Below are positions 46,182 through 56,492 of a stretch of DNA of 64,000 bases, one piece after another. The notes beneath the pieces were generated by a model. That model saw nothing but the letters and a program-made list of their open reading frames with translations. It did not search any database and was not told the DNA's origin. Where the stretch lies: contig MNCI01020989.1 of the NCBI GenBank assembly GCA_015680685.1, forward strand, positions 111,524 through 175,523. Reading direction: 5' to 3'. This DNA is from Gnetum montanum (lineage: Eukaryota > Streptophyta > Gnetopsida > Gnetales > Gnetaceae). Made by a program: the position numbers and the translations under genes. The first letter of the stretch is position 1, and each line of letters opens with the position of its first letter.

Positions 46182-46297
46182 CCCAAGAAATATAGTCTAA
46201 ATAAAACTTTATAACTTAGTATTACCCTCTAGAATTGAATTAATGACTTAGAGATTCTAAATCAAGAGTCTTACCACTAGGCTAATACCTCATTATC
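46182..46297 (-). repeat. tRNA-derived SINE-like head (copy 2)
   Basis: The A-box complement lies at 46270-46284 and the B-box complement at 46231-46241; nearly identical to 3262-3375. Confidence 0.55.
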
Positions 46298-47159
46298 CAT
46301 GATTTATGATAATCTACCTATGTATCCAAAGCCTCTTTCAAAAAGGGAACTCTACAAAAACATCCTAATCCTTCCTATTTGTTACCACTTTCTATTGGTG
46401 AGTAGAGTATCTATGGCTATATCTCTTGTTTAAACTCCCAAAGTTAGCTATAATCTAATCAACAGGGTATGTGTCTTATGCTAAGACTATCATCCAAGAA
46501 TGATTTTTTGTTCTATCTCTTGGCCTTCATAAGGCTAATACCTCAATGTTACCATTGATGAATGAAGTGTAATATCTTTATTTGAATAGTTTTTTCATTT
46601 TTGAATGCTTTGATACCTAAAGCTCCCTCTCTTGGAGCTAATGTGCTCATGAGATGCATAACTTACACTTCATTAATCAAGTTATAATTAGGATCTTTTT
46701 TCTACATAGGTAGACTATACCTATGGTAGTAACCACAAGGGTGATCATGGATACAAATGCTTCTACATTTAGGAGGTTAAGACTACATTTACATGGTAAT
46801 GGCACTGCATCGCTAAGGGCAAAATATCATTCTTCCATGGATGATGTTATTTTTCTAAATATTTTGAAGATCATAGGACCACTAGGATTACTATATTATT
46901 ATTCATCACGAGCAGTTCCAAGATGGATGATAAGTTCACCTTGTAAAATGAAACAAATGATCATATTACATTTTTTTTTCACATATGATTATTATCTAAA
47001 AAGATTTGCATAAACCCCAAAAATGAAAAATTCAAACTTTCATAAGTTGACTTGGAAATGATATTTGAACACCAAACTAATTTAGATAATCATAGATTCT
47101 TAAGTGAGTAAGGCTCTAAGAAAATAAATGAGAGGAATACTTGCTAGAATAATAGATCA

Positions 47160-47780
47160 AGAGCTATAAAAATCTTAAATGTGTTTATAAAAGTTGATCA
47201 ACCATGACTGTCATTAAAATGACAATAAAACCAAACTTCAACATGAAATTTATTTAGATATATGCTTGCACTCAAAATCAAAACATAATAAACATTCAAT
47301 AGTATATAAAGGAAAATAAAAATTATATTTTAAAATATTAGAGAAAATGATAAATAAAAAGGACACTATAACCATTATCTTAAATACCTTTTTTAACAAA
47401 AGGCTCAAATTAACTTTTCATCAACTAAAATTCTACTACGTGAATCTTTTAAAAAAAGAGAAACATGATGAATAAATAACTAATCAAGTTGCATATGCTT
47501 TTTAAAAATAAATGATTATTCAATTTAATCATAAGCTTTAGAAAAATCCAATTCCAATAACATAAATTCTTGATCAGATTCGTGTCCTTAAGAAAAAGCT
47601 TCAATAGTTGTTAAATTTTTATTTAGAAATATCCTACTTGGAAAAAATTCAGTTTGTTCTCTATTCACAATAGTGTAGATGTTATGTTTATGCTTAGAAG
47701 GCACTACGTAAGCAATAATTTTATAGCTTGTGCTAAGAACAGTAATATGTCTCCAATTTTTAATAGCTTCCCTTTCTATT
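47160..47780 (-). pseudogene. L1-type LINE RT fragment (copy 2)
   Basis: The minus strand repeats the copy 1 LINE motifs (LELDFSKAYD near 47540). It has the same join to gypsy RT sequence just right of 47770. Stops are present. Sharing of this junction shows it predates the duplication. Confidence 0.65.
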
Positions 47781-48620
47781 CCTTGGTAATATGAACATTG
47801 ATAAGTACTAGTTTGTCATTGTTTAAGAACACATACTCCAAATATTTTGGTAATGTTTTCAACTTTAAGTCTTTTAGTTCAGTGGTTTCTGGAACTTCCA
47901 ACTCTTTCTAGTTAATCTCTGGCTCTCTTATATTTAATGAACATTAGAGTTGGTTCTTGATTTTCTCCATTTTATCCATCTTATCTATATACGCATTTGT
48001 GAAGATCTCTATTATTTTCATGCATATTATAGAAATGAAGCTATTATCTATGGTCAACCACTAGGTGTCTTCTTTTTTTATGGTTGGTATGTATAAGAAT
48101 CTTTGGACACTTACAGATTTGGTAAAACACTTGCATGTCTTCATGTTTGTGCTTTTGATTGTCCATATCCTTTATATTTAGTGGCACCCTCTGTTATTTT
48201 TCACAATGCATAGAATCCTCTTCTTCTCTATGTTACTATATTTATTTTCCTTGAAGAATTTTGAGGAGACGTTCCTAATTCTTAACTTAGCATTAATTGT
48301 ACTTAGCCAAGTCCTTTCCATAATGATTAGAAAGTTCCCATTGTAATTATCTACATGAATCACTAGAAAATCTACTAGATATGACCACCCACTAATAGTA
48401 GTCACAATGTTCTCTACCAATCCTATTGAAATAGTGATGAACTAGTTTACATGTTTCAACTTAATATTACAATGTTTAAGTAGAGATAAGTTCCATATTT
48501 TATACATTTCTTTGGAAACCCAATTTGCACTAGAACCTAAGTTTAACAAAGCTTTGCATGAATCATTTCCTACAATTTGTAACTAGATTAGGAGACTTAT
48601 AAGATCAATTATTTTCTTAG
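47781..48620 (-). pseudogene. Protease and RT linker of G2
   Basis: The protease is readable at 48178-48420: MVENIVTTISGWSYLVDFL, DNYNGNFLIIMERTW. It has the same IMER change as G1. The RT linker with LNNDKLVLI-type sequence follows towards 47790. Confidence 0.65.
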
Positions 48621-51056
48621 TAAGATGACTTGCCTTAAGATGATCTATAATGATATAAGTTAACATGATAGTTTAAATATTTTGGACTTTTTGGTTTACA
48701 GGTAGCTCAATAGGTATTCCTTGAGTAGTTTGGAAGGATTTCATAATTACAAGTACCTATGATGGACTTGGTGGATTGTTAGGCTAGAAGGATAACATTT
48801 TTTGAGGTTTATGCTCAAAACCTTTTGAAACATTATCTACTTACAAGTTTATAGCTCCTATGATATTCTGCTACTAAGGCTACCAAAAGTTTTCACCTTG
48901 CATTTATGGTGCAGCTAGCAAAGAAGTGGAAGTATGGGGTGCATGGTGTTGTAATAGGTAAGAACTACATGTAAAGAGAGATTAGGCTCATGGAGTAGTA
49001 GGTTTATGATATTTGGGAAGATGTGTGGATGATTGGTGATATTGGTTGTTGGACATAGTACTTGTAAGGGTTTGGCTATTAGTAAGGGTACTACTGCCTT
49101 GGTGATGACATCCCCCATGACTATGGGTTATGCCACTACCAATAGTAATCTTGAAGATGAGATGATATTCTACTTGGATAATATTGTTGGTGAGCTACTA
49201 CCTATAGTTTTCTTGATAATAAGGCAATCTCCTATCTGCTTGCCTTTTGAAAAATTCTGGATTGAAGATGTACACCCTAGACACTTGCAAGTATGATAAA
49301 ATTGAGTAGCAATGTTGTGGATAGTTATATTAGCATATGTCATATCTTCTTCTTTTAAATTATAGTTTTCAACTTCTTTCACTATTGCAACCTTAACTTT
49401 TTATTGATAAGAGTCCTTCTCCATGTCCTTCTTTCTTCTTTTGTCTCAATCCTTGGATCTTTCTTATCTTGTTTTCTCTTCCACAATATTTAATGTTATA
49501 TGAAACTTCTCATCAAGAGAGTTCCACATCTTGTCTACCTTACTCAAAATTTCAATAAGAAACTTTTGGATCGGCAAGGTCTTTCTCTACATAACCTCCT
49601 CTAATGGTGCTTCCTCCTCTAGGTCACAAACACATATCTCCTTTTTGCAGATGGAGAATTCTTGGTTGTACTTCTATGTACTTTGTCTTTTCATTAACTC
49701 TCTTTCTTCCTTTGCTATCTAGTCAATGAGTCTTTACAAAAATTCTGATAATATTCCTTGGGCATAGACCCTAAGAGTCTCCCTAGTCTTGTATTTGAAT
49801 CCATATATGATATGGCAAAGCTGCACCCTATCGAAGGAAATCATGGCTTGGGCATCAATGCAACAAAGAATAGTATCTTCTTAAGGTTGTACCAAGGGAT
49901 TCATGGTTATCTTGTTTCTATCCTTAAATTTGTTTTCTCAAGTTGGACAGCCTATAGAAAGTTTGATACTTATCATTGAACAACTCTAGCATCATACCCT
50001 ATCTCAAATACATTCTAGTTCCAAAGATTGGTATCAATTTCAACTTACTTTATGAGTGTTCTAGGAAATAATTTAAGCTTTTGTTAATTATTTTTTATAT
50101 TTTTCAAGGAACAGAAATCATGGAAGGCATGCATATGATACTATACACTAGCATTATAGCCTTCCTCAAACTTAGAAATATTATTAATGTCAAGACATTT
50201 GAACCAACTATCCCTCTAATTCTTAGTGGAAATGTGAAATACCTCACAAATTTTGATCATTCTTCTTGTAGTAAGTAATGGTTCATCATTGACATCTTGT
50301 TCATCATGGCCCTTGTCATAGCCATGTGTCCTATAATGTAGCTTGCTACACCTTCTTTCTTCATGATGTCAATCTTCTTCTTCTTTCTATTTTCTATGTT
50401 TCGTTCTCCCATCCTTATGATGGAATCTTCTATTATCTCCACCTCATCTTTGATCATTTTCCTTTTGATTCCAATCATGTTCTCCCTCATTAGAGTTAGA
50501 CAATGAGGAAGAAGTTGAGGATGGAGAGCTAGGAGTGTTGTGCTAGATTTCTCTCCTTTTTTAGTCCCCTAGTTATTCTCTAGCCTAGTGACTAGAAGAC
50601 CTTGGCCTTGAGGTTCTCTTTGTTATGGGTCTAGTTATCCCCTTTTGCTTGGTTAATTATCAAGGTTAAATATAACAATTGGTGGTTCATGTTATCTTCA
50701 CTGAAGGAAGGAGGACCTTGGTATTGAAATCTACCTAATAGATATTTTGTGTCTTCTTTTTTTGACTATGATGCTAGTGTAATTGGAACCTTGTTAGCCT
50801 TGGAGGCTTTGGTATGGGCCTCCATGAGTTCATCTTTTTAAAGTTTGGCCTCTTTTGGTTGATAATCTCTAGAGAGGCGATTTGTCACTTAGTAATTCAG
50901 GGTTACTACTTCAAGCCACATCTTCATTAATGTAATCATGAACATTAATGGGATGGCATAATCAAGTGGAAACACAATGTTTCCCTTTATGTCTCTCCAT
51001 CACAATTAGTCATCTTGATAGAGGATGAAAGTAACTCCATATAGTATGGATTTAGA
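48621..51056 (-). pseudogene. Decayed gag of G2, cut by a gap
   Basis: It parallels G1 gag: knuckle region near 49340, core around 49900-50230, basic region near 50260-50490 (another frame is open there). The 5' end, including the start codon region, is missing at the N of 51057. Confidence 0.55.
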
Positions 51057-51057
51057 N
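51057..51057. other. Single N marking a missing segment
   Basis: Compared with copy 1, about 547 bases are absent exactly at this N. It is probably an assembly join rather than one unknown base. Confidence 0.8.
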
Positions 51058-51141
51058 TGAACCTAAACACAAAGTAGGTGTTTCCTCTCTCTATTCATAT
51101 CCTAAACTTATACTAACATTTTTAGGTTACCAAGTGGAGAC

Positions 51142-52092
51142 TGATGAGTGGCACATACCCCTATGCCCAACCATACGAATCACAAGCATTCACACATGAT
51201 CTAATCAAATGCTATGCATGGAACTAGTTGTGGCATCTATATTTTTAAGTATTAATCCCATAACACTATCTTCCCATTTGGACTAGTGATAGCTTTATCA
51301 TGTACGGTTTAGTAAAAAGTAAGGCATATGATAATTGATGTTGTTAGGCCCTGATTACTTCTAGTGATAAACATAATTAGTTATGAAATTTAGTCCTAAG
51401 TCTAAGTAATGATAATAATGTAAATCTACTCTAGCCTAGAATGATGGGCATTCTGTCCTAGCTTACCATACATACCTTGGGCTCATGTAACTATTACCAG
51501 GTTACCAAACATTATGCTACTAGGCAAACCAAGCAATAACACTACTAGGATTACCAAAAAATTACACTTAAATTCTTGAAACCAATTGTACTCATTCTTC
51601 TTTACCAATGAACAAGTAAAGTAAAGTACTTGGAAATGTAAATGATTAAACTAAGAAAATAGTAAAAACTATGTTAAGTAAAATAATAAAAGTAAGTTGA
51701 TGCTACAATGATGAAAAGCAATCTTGATCTTTATTTTTGAACATGAAATGTTTCCAAGTACCCTTCACTCAAATAAATATTCCATAAAACTGCTCAACAC
51801 CACACTACAAGCATTCACTATATTACTAAAACTACTAAAACAAACTACAAGAATCTACCTAAGGGTGGAACAAAACTTCTTCGGATCGTCTGCCCAAGTG
51901 TTTTATTTGTAGGCAGGCATGCATCCCTTGATATCAAATATCCAATAATGTAGCATGTTCTCTGATATTAGATATGTGATATCGTAGCTTTACTATGTAC
52001 TATCATAGTTGATCAAAAATTTCCTTTTTTTTTCAAACAGATGCGACATAGCATCTACAACAACATAGATGCAACGTAGCATCTACAACGTG
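51142..52092 (-). repeat. H2 3' LTR, outer end deleted
   Basis: It aligns with 8786-9745. The join CTACAACGTGG|TTCTTCAC lies at about 52092, with a TGTGG/TGTAG-like microhomology between the two source positions. Confidence 0.75.
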
Positions 52093-52590
52093 GTTCTTCA
52101 CTTTTTGGCTAAGGAAAAATGATCATAAGTTTATTCTTAGTTGTATGATGAGAAGAATATCATTATGGTCATAGGAAGAACCTTTCATTATTAGAATGGG
52201 TGGATGGATGATGTGGTCACACTATACAAATAATCAATCCTTTATGATTTGATAACATCAAGAAATCTTCACCTTATTGGGACTACATCTTGCCTTATTC
52301 GATGTGTTTTATTCAAAATTGATAAAAATATGTATAAGTATCATGTAAACAAAGTATGAAAAGTTGTAAAAGATATTAAGAATGAAAAAGATTAAAAATA
52401 AGTAGAAAATATCAAAGAATTACAAATGGTTTAAGATATGGAAAAAAAATATAAAAGAATGAACAGATATCAAAGAATGTGGAAATAAGTAAGAAATGTG
52501 AAAAGGCATAATAAAATATCAGAAATCAAAAAGAAAGTGTAAAAACAAATGTTGAAAAATACTTATTATTTCCTTGATCATGATAAGTAT

Positions 52591-52605
52591 CTTCCCCCCA
52601 TGATT
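52591..52605 (-). promoter_or_regulatory. Conserved purine-rich box of H2
   Basis: The minus strand reads AATCATGGGGGGAAG, directly after the gag-only coding region. Confidence 0.45.
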
Positions 52606-52689
52606 GAACTCATGGGCAAGTGTTCAAAAAATTGACCCTAGTTCCCTTGGATCATACACTTGAGGTTTCTCACTTACCCTCCTTGGTGA

Positions 52690-55260
52690 CTTAGTTGTTC
52701 AATTATCATCCCATGTAATTATGATGGTAATTGTATTTTGATCATTTAAGTCCTTATTTCCTCTATCTAATGGTGTATGGTTATGATTTAATATTTTCAT
52801 TTGTAAGTTCTTAGTTGCAGGCATTCTCTTAGAAGAGGAGTTAATAAGTGGTTCAAATGTTTTCATGCATGTTTTAGATGATTCTGGTTCTTAGTTTTTG
52901 ACAACTGGATGTCTTTTGGTTTAGTAACCCATGCTTCCATTTGTCCACACACTTTTTCTTCATATCTGTTATAGGTTGGTATAGGGATTATGTTAATATA
53001 TGAACTTTCAACCCACAACTACATCCTTTATCATTATTAGTGATGCATGAAATTGTCTTTCTCTCCATAGTAATAGGTTCATTTGTTATGTTTTGCATTG
53101 GAGTTTTAATGGGTGTTTGGTCTTGCATAGGATTGGGAGACATTATTTTGGTGAGGAAGGGTGTTGCAATTGACTAGCCTTGTGCTAGTTTTGATGAGCT
53201 AGTAGGTCTATGAGTTTTGTGCTCATGTGTGAAAACTATCCTAAAGAAAAGATGTTTTTGAGATTGTAGTTGAGATCTACTAACATTAACATTTTTTTGT
53301 ATACCCATAGCACAAGTGGCATTCTTTAGTTGATGTTGTGGTGCCAATCTTTCTTGTGTTTTTGGTGGTGACATATGGTAGAGGGAAGTATGAAATATTG
53401 AGGATGTTGCAAAGGATAAGAGGTTTGAGATAGTGATCCCATAGGAGATGTTGTAGGTTGATGACATTTGAGAGAGTGATAGTAGTGATTCAAGGTAAAG
53501 GAACTGGAACCATTCAAGACAATAGTTTGTTGAACATAGTAGTCATATGGGTTCAGTTGGCAATAAGGGCATTGCTGGTTTGTTGATAGAATCCCCCATG
53601 ACTATGGGTTTTGCCACTATAAGTTATAGTAGTTTTGATGTTGATAAGAAGTCCCACTAGAATAGTATGGTTGATTGTAGGACTATCTATAATTACCTTC
53701 TAAGTAAGGTAATTTCCTAGGCATTTGCTTTTGTACAAACTTGGGATTCAAAGCAAAAGACCCAAACTCTTGTAGATGTAACATAACTAGATAGTAGCCC
53801 TTTGGATGGTCATATTGGTAGATGTCACATCCATCATCCTCTTCTATGGTTGACTCTATAGCCTCTTCTACTATATATATTTTTCCTTTTTGCCAATAAG
53901 TGTTCCTACTTGTTTCTTTGTTCTTTTTCCTCTTCTTATTTTGATCACTTGATTTGTTTTATGCTACTTTCTTCCCTATGGTTTTCATGCATTTTGTGAC
54001 TTTTCCATTCATCAACTTCCACATTTTATCTATTCTTAATTTAATCTCAATGATAAACTTTTGTATTCGCAAGGTTTGTTGTAAAAACACTTCATCAAGG
54101 GTTGCCTCTTTTTCCTGATCATAGATATGGATCCTTTTCTTTTGAAGAGCTAGATCCTAGTTATATTCCTCTACATTCTCTCATTTACATAGCTTTCCTT
54201 CTTCTTTTTTCCACTTGTTCGATTAGCCTTTGTTTCTAATGGGCTCTCAATTTGACTAATTGACCTTACGCATAAATCCCAAGTGTCTCTCTCATTTGCT
54301 TACGAAGTCCATCCATGATGTGGAAAAGCTACTATTTTTGAGAGAAATCATTGTCTAGACATCTATGTAGTAGTGAATAACATCTATCCAAGGCCATATC
54401 CAAGAATTTGTGTTTTTCTTACCTCCATTCTTGGATTTGTTTTCTCAAGTTGCACACTCTCACATAGGTTTTGTATTTCTCATTGAAGAGTTCTAGCATT
54501 TTTGACCATCAATGGATTGAATCTGGTTCCAATGATCTATACCAAATTTTAGCTTTGTCAACTAGTGTTCTAGGAAAGAGCTTAAGCTTTTGCCACTTGC
54601 TTGAGGTGGTTTGTAAGATGCAAGCATCATGGAAGGCTTCTAAATGATGTTTTGAATCAAAGTTATAACCTCCCACAAATTTAGGGATGTTATTCATATC
54701 AAGCCTTTTGATGTGACTTTCCCTTTGATGCCTATAGGGTATTCTAACTACCTTCATTATCTACATCATACTCCTAGTAGCCAACAAGGGTTCATCATCA
54801 TCAAACATGTCATGGTGATGATTTCTATTTCTATTTATCTAATTAGGATGATCTCATCTATTTCTATCTTCATCTTGACCCCTAAGTGGAGCTTTATCTC
54901 TACTCCTATGTTCATCTTCATCAAAACTAGATGTTGATGAGGAAGAGGAAGATGGGGAACTAGGAGAATTGCCATGGCTCCTATATTTCCCCCTATGGTC
55001 CCTTAATTTATCTCTTCTAGGCTTAGAGAAGGTCGTAGGCCTTGAGGTTCTCCTTATTCTAGAACTTACTCCATCTCTTCAAGGATTGTCTACATTAGTT
55101 AACCATAGTCTTTGAGTGTAGCAAGGATCTAAATGAGCATAGAAAACTCCTTCTTGTGGTTTTTTACTCTAGTTTTCCTCAGTATAGATCCTATCATTTC
55201 TTCTACTAGTGTTTTCATCATATGATGCATTATTGGCCCTATGTGAAGAAGACATGGTTT
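52690..55260 (-). pseudogene. H2 gag with C-terminal extension
   Basis: It parallels H1: the start MSSSH-type region lies near 55255, and the Ser-rich part near 54930-54960. The gag core is open at 54509-54757 (IPYRHQRESHIKRLDMNN, GGYNFDSKHHLEAFHDAC, LFPRTLVDKAKIWYRSLE). The knuckle near 53830 keeps its His but not its second and last Cys, and the Pro/Gln-rich tail lies at 53174-53517. The extension after the knuckle tail is present here too. Stops remain. Confidence 0.6.
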
Positions 55261-55371
55261 TGTTTGATAATATATATAGCCTAAAATATTAATGGTTTCT
55301 AAGAGATAAATCGTTAATACCTTTACAACGTGATCATGTACAATATAACCAATCTAGATAACTAGCACCAT

Positions 55372-55389
55372 CCTCGACAACAATGTCAA
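55372..55389 (-). promoter_or_regulatory. Primer-binding site of H2
   Basis: The minus strand reads TTGACATTGTTGTCGAGG, flush with the LTR. Confidence 0.6.
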
Positions 55390-55577
55390 TGATAAGCAGT
55401 GGGTACACCTACGCCCAATGACACAAATCACAAGAGTTCATGCACAATACGATTGAATTTCATGGATGGGACTAGTCATGGAATCTAGATTCTTAAGCAT
55501 TGATTACAAGATGTTGTCTTCCCACTTGGACTAGGGATAGCTTTGTCATGTTTGGTTTAGTCTAAAGTGACGCATAT
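55390..55577 (-). repeat. H2 5' LTR, inner fragment
   Basis: It opens TGATAAG, as in H1 (15304), and ends at GACGCATAT, where C starts; the matching position in H1 is 15490. Confidence 0.8.
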
Positions 55578-55588
55578 TGATGGGACAC

Positions 55589-55647
55589 GATATCGCATGG
55601 GCCGCGATATCACGTCCTTCCTTGCGATATCAGGTACACGATATCGT
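55589..55647 (+). promoter_or_regulatory. U3 array of GATATC palindromes
   Basis: GATATCGC at 55589, GATATCAC at 55606, GATATCAG at 55626 and GATATCGT at 55640. It lies 17-75 bases upstream of the TATA box. Confidence 0.55.
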
Positions 55648-55663
55648 AGCCTGCTGCTAGTTC

Positions 55664-55671
55664 TATAAATA
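55664..55671 (+). promoter_or_regulatory. TATA box of element C LTR
   Basis: TATAAATA directly downstream of the palindromic array. Confidence 0.7.
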
Positions 55672-56347
55672 AGAGGTGACTCTCCCTTGTTTTTCCATAT
55701 AGATCTAGACCCTTAGCAAAAATCTGGCAGTTTTACCTCTCTAGAGATAGAATAATTTTCATGTGCCCGCAGTAGGAGTCTCAAAGTGAACAGATCTTTA
55801 TTCGAGCAAATATTGTACCTAAGCACATGTTTGTGTAGAGAAATAAAGAATAAAATTTTGGATAAACCTTGCAGTGCATGGACTAAGCTAAATAGGACTT
55901 TAATTAATGTTAAATGGTTAAATTCTTTATTAGTTAATTAATCTTTCTCAACCCTCAACACTCCTAGTTAAGTGCATTGAATACGACGGCTTCGAGCACG
56001 TGCATTACGCTTGGTAATCCCAGTAACGAATAGTGTTTGGTAATCCCAGAAGGTTGCATTGGTTCAGGGTGTGAACGGCAAGTGGGATGGATACTGATGC
56101 TAGGCATTAGAACTTAGTTAGTTAAAGTTAGTTACTTAGTTTCTTCACCCTTTCGTCTCTTAGCATAGGCGATAAAACATAAAAGACATAAAAATCACAT
56201 ACCTCAGACTTACTTAACCATACAACTGTGACAAATACAAGTAAGTCTAGGAAGATAATGAATGACTAACCTTAAGAGTTCAACCAGATCGTGTGTGTAA
56301 CACTTGTATTCATATGGTTGAGTGTAGGGGTACCTCGCCACTCATCA

Positions 56348-56367
56348 TTGGTGCCATTGCCAAGGAC
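56348..56367 (+). promoter_or_regulatory. Primer-binding site of element C
   Basis: TTGGTGCCATTGCCAAGGAC follows the LTR. Against the expected TGGCGCCGTTGCC, the differences are CG to TG and CG to CA, as expected from deamination of methylated CpG. Confidence 0.8.
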
Positions 56368-56492
56368 TAAGTTGTTTGTGCACTAAGTAGAACATAGGAA
56401 ATCATCCACATCATTGGGAAGCATAAACGAACCCTTAGGGTTAATCAGAAGAAAATTTAAACAACAGTCAATAGCACACCGACAAGATAACA

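Larger units (their letters stand above)
46143..51141 (-). mobile_element. Element G2: duplicate of G1
   Basis: It matches 3222-8785 in order and orientation: SINE head, unassigned part, LINE RT, gypsy RT/protease, gag. The offset is about 42.9 kb. A single N at 51057 stands where about 547 bases (gag start, primer site, inner LTR; 8156-8702 in G1) should be. Only the piece of LTR next to H2 (51058-51141) remains. Confidence 0.8.
51142..55577 (-). mobile_element. Element H2: duplicate of H1, truncated by element C
   Basis: TGATGAG at 51142 opens its 3' LTR, in the same place in G's LTR as H1. A deletion at about 52092 removes the outer end of this LTR, the polypurine tract and most of the 3' UTR (H1 9745-12021). 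The gag region (52600-55250) and the inner 187 bases of its 5' LTR (55390-55577) follow. Element C then interrupts it; the remainder would lie beyond the window. Confidence 0.8.
55578..56347 (+). repeat. Element C 5' LTR (770 bp)
   Basis: TGATGGG (one change from TGATGAG) to CTCATCA. It contains the GATATCGC array, a TATA box at 55664-55671, the blocks TTATTCGAGCA and AATAAAGAATAAA (about 55842), and a GGGGTACCTCGCCACTCATCA end identical to A. Confidence 0.9.
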
